NCBI GenBank assembly: GCA_049596955.1
Contig: JBMYMD010000011.1
Coordinates: 1-64,000 of the forward strand
DNA length: 64,000 nt
Source of the DNA: UBA3478 sp049596955
Lineage (GTDB): Bacteria; Bacteroidota; Bacteroidia; Flavobacteriales; Flavobacteriaceae
Direction: 5' to 3'
The notes below the pieces were generated by a model. That model was not told where the DNA came from. It saw only the letters and a list, made by a program, of their open reading frames with translations, and did not search any database. This document shows positions 61,572-64,000 of the stretch, one piece after another (position 1 is the first letter of the stretch; each line of letters starts with the position of its first letter). Both the position numbers and the translations under genes were made by a program.

Positions 61572-61580
61572 GCACAGTAA

Positions 61581-63581
61581 ATGAAATCTATTTTAAGCGC
61601 TCCATTTGCTTTTAGCGCATACCAGCTTGAAGATTACATCAGCGAGATCGAATCTGGAATTGCCATTAACAAAGAAGAAATTAAGGCCATCAAAGAGAAT
61701 CCAGAGGCGCCTAATTTCAACAATACCATAGCTGCCCTAGATCGCAGCGGACAACACTTGGCTAAATTCAGCAGTGCGTTTTTTAACCTCAACGCCTCAA
61801 ACACCAATGAAAAATGGCAAGAGGCTGCACAACAAATCGCACCAAAACTCAGTAATTTCAGCAATGACGTTATACTCGATCAAGAGCTATTTCAAAGAAT
61901 CCAATCTGTTTATAACACAGAGGCCTTAGCTGGTGAGGCTCAAATGTTGCTTGAAAAAACCTTTAAAAAATTCACCAATAACGGTGCACTACTCCGAGAT
62001 AACCAAAAAGAAGAATTGCGTAAAGTAGATGAAAAACTCTCTATGCTTTCGGTAAAATTCGGATCAAACGTTCTGGCAGATTCCAATGCCTATGAACTTC
62101 ATATTCAAGAGGAAGCTAAACTTGAAGGCCTTCCACAAAGTGCTATAGATGCAGCGAGACTTGCGGCTGAACAAAGAGAAAAAGAAGGTTTCGTTTTTAC
62201 ACTTGACTATCCGAGTTATTTGCCCTTTATGCGGTACTGTAAAGATCGAAACCTGAGAAAAGAACTCTATATGGCTTTCGGTCAAAAAGGCTTTCAACAA
62301 AATGAATACAACAACGAAAAGACAGTTAAAGAAATAGTAGAGCTGAGAGCTCAACGCGCTAAAATTTTAGGTTTTGAAACCTATGCCGATTTCATCTTAG
62401 ATGAGCGAATGGCCAACACTCCAAAAACAGTCTTTGATTTTATTGATGAACTCTACAAAAAAGCTTTACCCGCAGCACAGCAAGAACTGAAAGAATTGAA
62501 GGAATTCGCCGCTGCCAAAGAAGGCATCGAAGATTTCAAAAAATGGGATATGGCCTATTTTAGCGAACAGCTCAAGACAGAAAAGTTTGATATTGATCGC
62601 GAAAAACTGAGAGTCTATTTTAGTTTAGATCGAGTTTTAGACGGAGTTTTTGACATCTGTAATCGCCTTTTTGAATTGGAATTTAAACCCCTGACTGATG
62701 TTGAGGTGTATCATCCAGAGGTGCGCATTTTCGAGGTTACAGACAAAACAGGTGAGTCTCTCGCCTATTTATACACTGATTTTCATCCTAGAGCTTCCAA
62801 ACGCAATGGCGCATGGATGACCTCTTATCGATCTCAATTTATTAAAGAAGGGAAAAACCATCGCCCACACGTTTCAATCGTTTGTAATTTCAGTAAGGCT
62901 ACAGAAACGCAGCCTGCATTATTACAATTTGAGGAAGTACTCACACTTTTTCACGAATTCGGTCACGCACTTCACGGAATATTAGCCAATACCGAATACA
63001 GTAGTCTATCGGGCACTTCAGTCTCTTGGGATTTTGTAGAATTACCCAGTCAACTCTTTGAAAATTGGTGTTATGAGGAGGAAGCGCTGAATCTTTTTGC
63101 CAAGCATTTTGAAACCGATGAGGTCATTCCAATTGAGGATATTCGTAAACTCAAACAGGCAGCAAACTTTCAAGAGGGAATGGCCACCCTCAGACAATTG
63201 AGTTTTGCCGCCTTAGACATGGCTTGGCATACCACTTCTATTGATTCAGCAACTAGTGTAAAAGCATTTGAAACAGCCAAAATGCAGGCTTTTGAATTGT
63301 TAGAAGTCACCGAAGAAACCTGTATGAGCACTGCCTTTTCACATATTTTTCAAGGTGGATATGCCGCAGGATATTACAGTTATAAATGGGCAGAAGTACT
63401 TGATGCTGATGCCTTCGAATACTTCCAGGAAAAAGGCATTTTTGACACTCAGATTGCAGCAAAACTAAAAGACTTCATTCTCTCGAAAGGAGGCACCGAA
63501 GACCCTATGAAATTGTATACCGCCTTTAGAGGTAGAAAACCCAAAGTGGATGCTTTGCTTAAAAGAGCAGGATTGGTTTAA
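61581..63581 (+). CDS. M3-family metallopeptidase (oligopeptidase A/Dcp-like)
   Basis: Zinc peptidase of family M3 that degrades short peptides in the cytoplasm or periplasm. No signal peptide is visible, so cytoplasmic is favoured. Zinc site H458-E459-F-G-H462 (FHEFGHALHGI) with E487 in DFVELPSQ as third ligand. 666 residues, slightly short of E. coli OpdA/Dcp but complete. Located 9 bases after purE, an uncommon partner, so co-transcription is probably coincidental to function. Stop interlocks (TTAA) with the convergent gene. Confidence 0.9.
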   Translation: MKSILSAPFAFSAYQLEDYISEIESGIAINKEEIKAIKENPEAPNFNNTIAALDRSGQHLAKFSSAFFNLNASNTNEKWQEAAQQIAPKLSNFSNDVILDQELFQRIQSVYNTEALAGEAQMLLEKTFKKFTNNGALLRDNQKEELRKVDEKLSMLSVKFGSNVLADSNAYELHIQEEAKLEGLPQSAIDAARLAAEQREKEGFVFTLDYPSYLPFMRYCKDRNLRKELYMAFGQKGFQQNEYNNEKTVKEIVELRAQRAKILGFETYADFILDERMANTPKTVFDFIDELYKKALPAAQQELKELKEFAAAKEGIEDFKKWDMAYFSEQLKTEKFDIDREKLRVYFSLDRVLDGVFDICNRLFELEFKPLTDVEVYHPEVRIFEVTDKTGESLAYLYTDFHPRASKRNGAWMTSYRSQFIKEGKNHRPHVSIVCNFSKATETQPALLQFEEVLTLFHEFGHALHGILANTEYSSLSGTSVSWDFVELPSQLFENWCYEEEALNLFAKHFETDEVIPIEDIRKLKQAANFQEGMATLRQLSFAALDMAWHTTSIDSATSVKAFETAKMQAFELLEVTEETCMSTAFSHIFQGGYAAGYYSYKWAEVLDADAFEYFQEKGIFDTQIAAKLKDFILSKGGTEDPMKLYTAFRGRKPKVDALLKRAGLV

Positions 63582-64000
63582 AGCACGAGGATACCACAAA
63601 TTAATATCAACCAAAAAAGCATGGGTACAGCTTCAACCCAAAATGAAGCAAAATAAGGACGCTGCTTGGTAGAACTTAAGCCAATAATTAAAAGTAATAT
63701 CAACCATATTATAAATCTACTACTGACTTCTACAAAAACGTAGCGCTCTCGCGCAAAGGTCAAAATCAGCCAAACCATTGCCAGTAGGGCGCCGAGCCAC
63801 TTTGTGTTTGAAATACCGAAATATTGAGGTATGGTTCTTGAGTAAAGCTGATCCTGCTGCATATCCCTCAATTCAAAAGGAATCATTAAAATAACGACCA
63901 ATAAGAAGCGCTGTATGTACAGCAGTATCCAATCCCAAATAAAGGTGTGTTGCTGCGTAAATTCCAATCCATACTCAATCAAAATTGGGGCTAAAAATGT
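63578..64000 (-). CDS. Multi-span membrane protein, UbiA prenyltransferase-like (partial)
   Basis: The reading frame stays open to the right window edge, so the N-terminal part is missing; about 140 codons are visible. Four hydrophobic spans (IQRFLLVVILMIPFE, WLGALLAMVWLILTFA, FIIWLILLLIIGL, VPMLFWLILICGILVL). The PFELRDMQQDQLYSRTIPQYFG stretch, a charged loop after a span, resembles the second aspartate-rich region of UbiA-type prenyltransferase relatives in flavobacteria, but the first motif is outside the window. Assignment tentative. Confidence 0.5.
   Translation of the reverse strand, partial: TFLAPILIEYGLEFTQQHTFIWDWILLYIQRFLLVVILMIPFELRDMQQDQLYSRTIPQYFGISNTKWLGALLAMVWLILTFARERYVFVEVSSRFIIWLILLLIIGLSSTKQRPYFASFWVEAVPMLFWLILICGILVL

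Overview
The window is chromosomal DNA from a marine member of the Bacteroidetes, most likely family Flavobacteriaceae. Evidence: the core genes resemble flavobacterial ones, there is a SusC/SusD pair, several short promoters fit the Bacteroidetes pattern TTTG-N17-23-TAnnTTTG, recognisable Shine-Dalgarno sequences are scarce, and a proteorhodopsin lies beside a retinal-forming Blh enzyme, as in sunlit-ocean flavobacteria. The DNA is AT-rich and compact. I saw no tRNA, rRNA, CRISPR array, prophage or insertion sequence.

Layout. 1-16 kb is a mosaic of short operons on both strands: a partial AtoE-type transporter, an amidohydrolase, a LolC-like permease operon, a NamZ-type muramidase (DUF1343), two tandem sterol-desaturase-family hydroxylases, QueE, a lipoprotein metalloprotease and a methyltransferase, a YkgJ-like Cys-cluster protein, an alpha/beta hydrolase, a VOC protein, and an ffh-folD-HNH operon. 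15.2-17 kb holds the divergent pair blh and proteorhodopsin, closed by a strong terminator. 17-24.6 kb carries argS, a conserved unknown gene, gltA, a GT5 starch/glycogen synthase, eno and carA.

24.7-41.7 kb is one continuous minus-strand block joining the str, S10, spc and alpha clusters: rpsL, rpsG, fusA, rpsJ, rplC to rplQ, including secY, infA, rpmJ, rpmD and rpoA, with tuf absent. A two-box promoter lies upstream of rpsL and an intrinsic terminator follows rplQ. Two internal gaps hold strong RNA folds. One, between rpsJ and rplC, looks like an attenuator. The other, directly before rpsD, looks like an S4-type autoregulatory site.

42-49 kb is a SusC/SusD outer-membrane uptake locus with no carbohydrate-active enzymes, followed by two paralogous lipoproteins that share an N-terminal half but have unrelated C-terminal domains. 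49-53 kb has two tandem paralogous secreted proteins of unknown function, rlmB, rarA and another secreted unknown. 53-64 kb carries a tight mpl / deacetylase-like / HAD phosphatase operon, a cupin and an atypical SDR, the hpt-adk-obg operon, purK-purE with an M3 oligopeptidase, and a partial membrane protein at the right edge.

How the parts fit: most genes are housekeeping (translation, protein export, purine, pyrimidine, one-carbon and central carbon metabolism, peptidoglycan recycling). The lifestyle-specific parts are the light-driven pump with its retinal enzyme, the SusCD importer, and the secreted or lipid-anchored unknowns. A recurring structural theme is compaction: five of nine convergent gene junctions share an interlocked 4-base stop.
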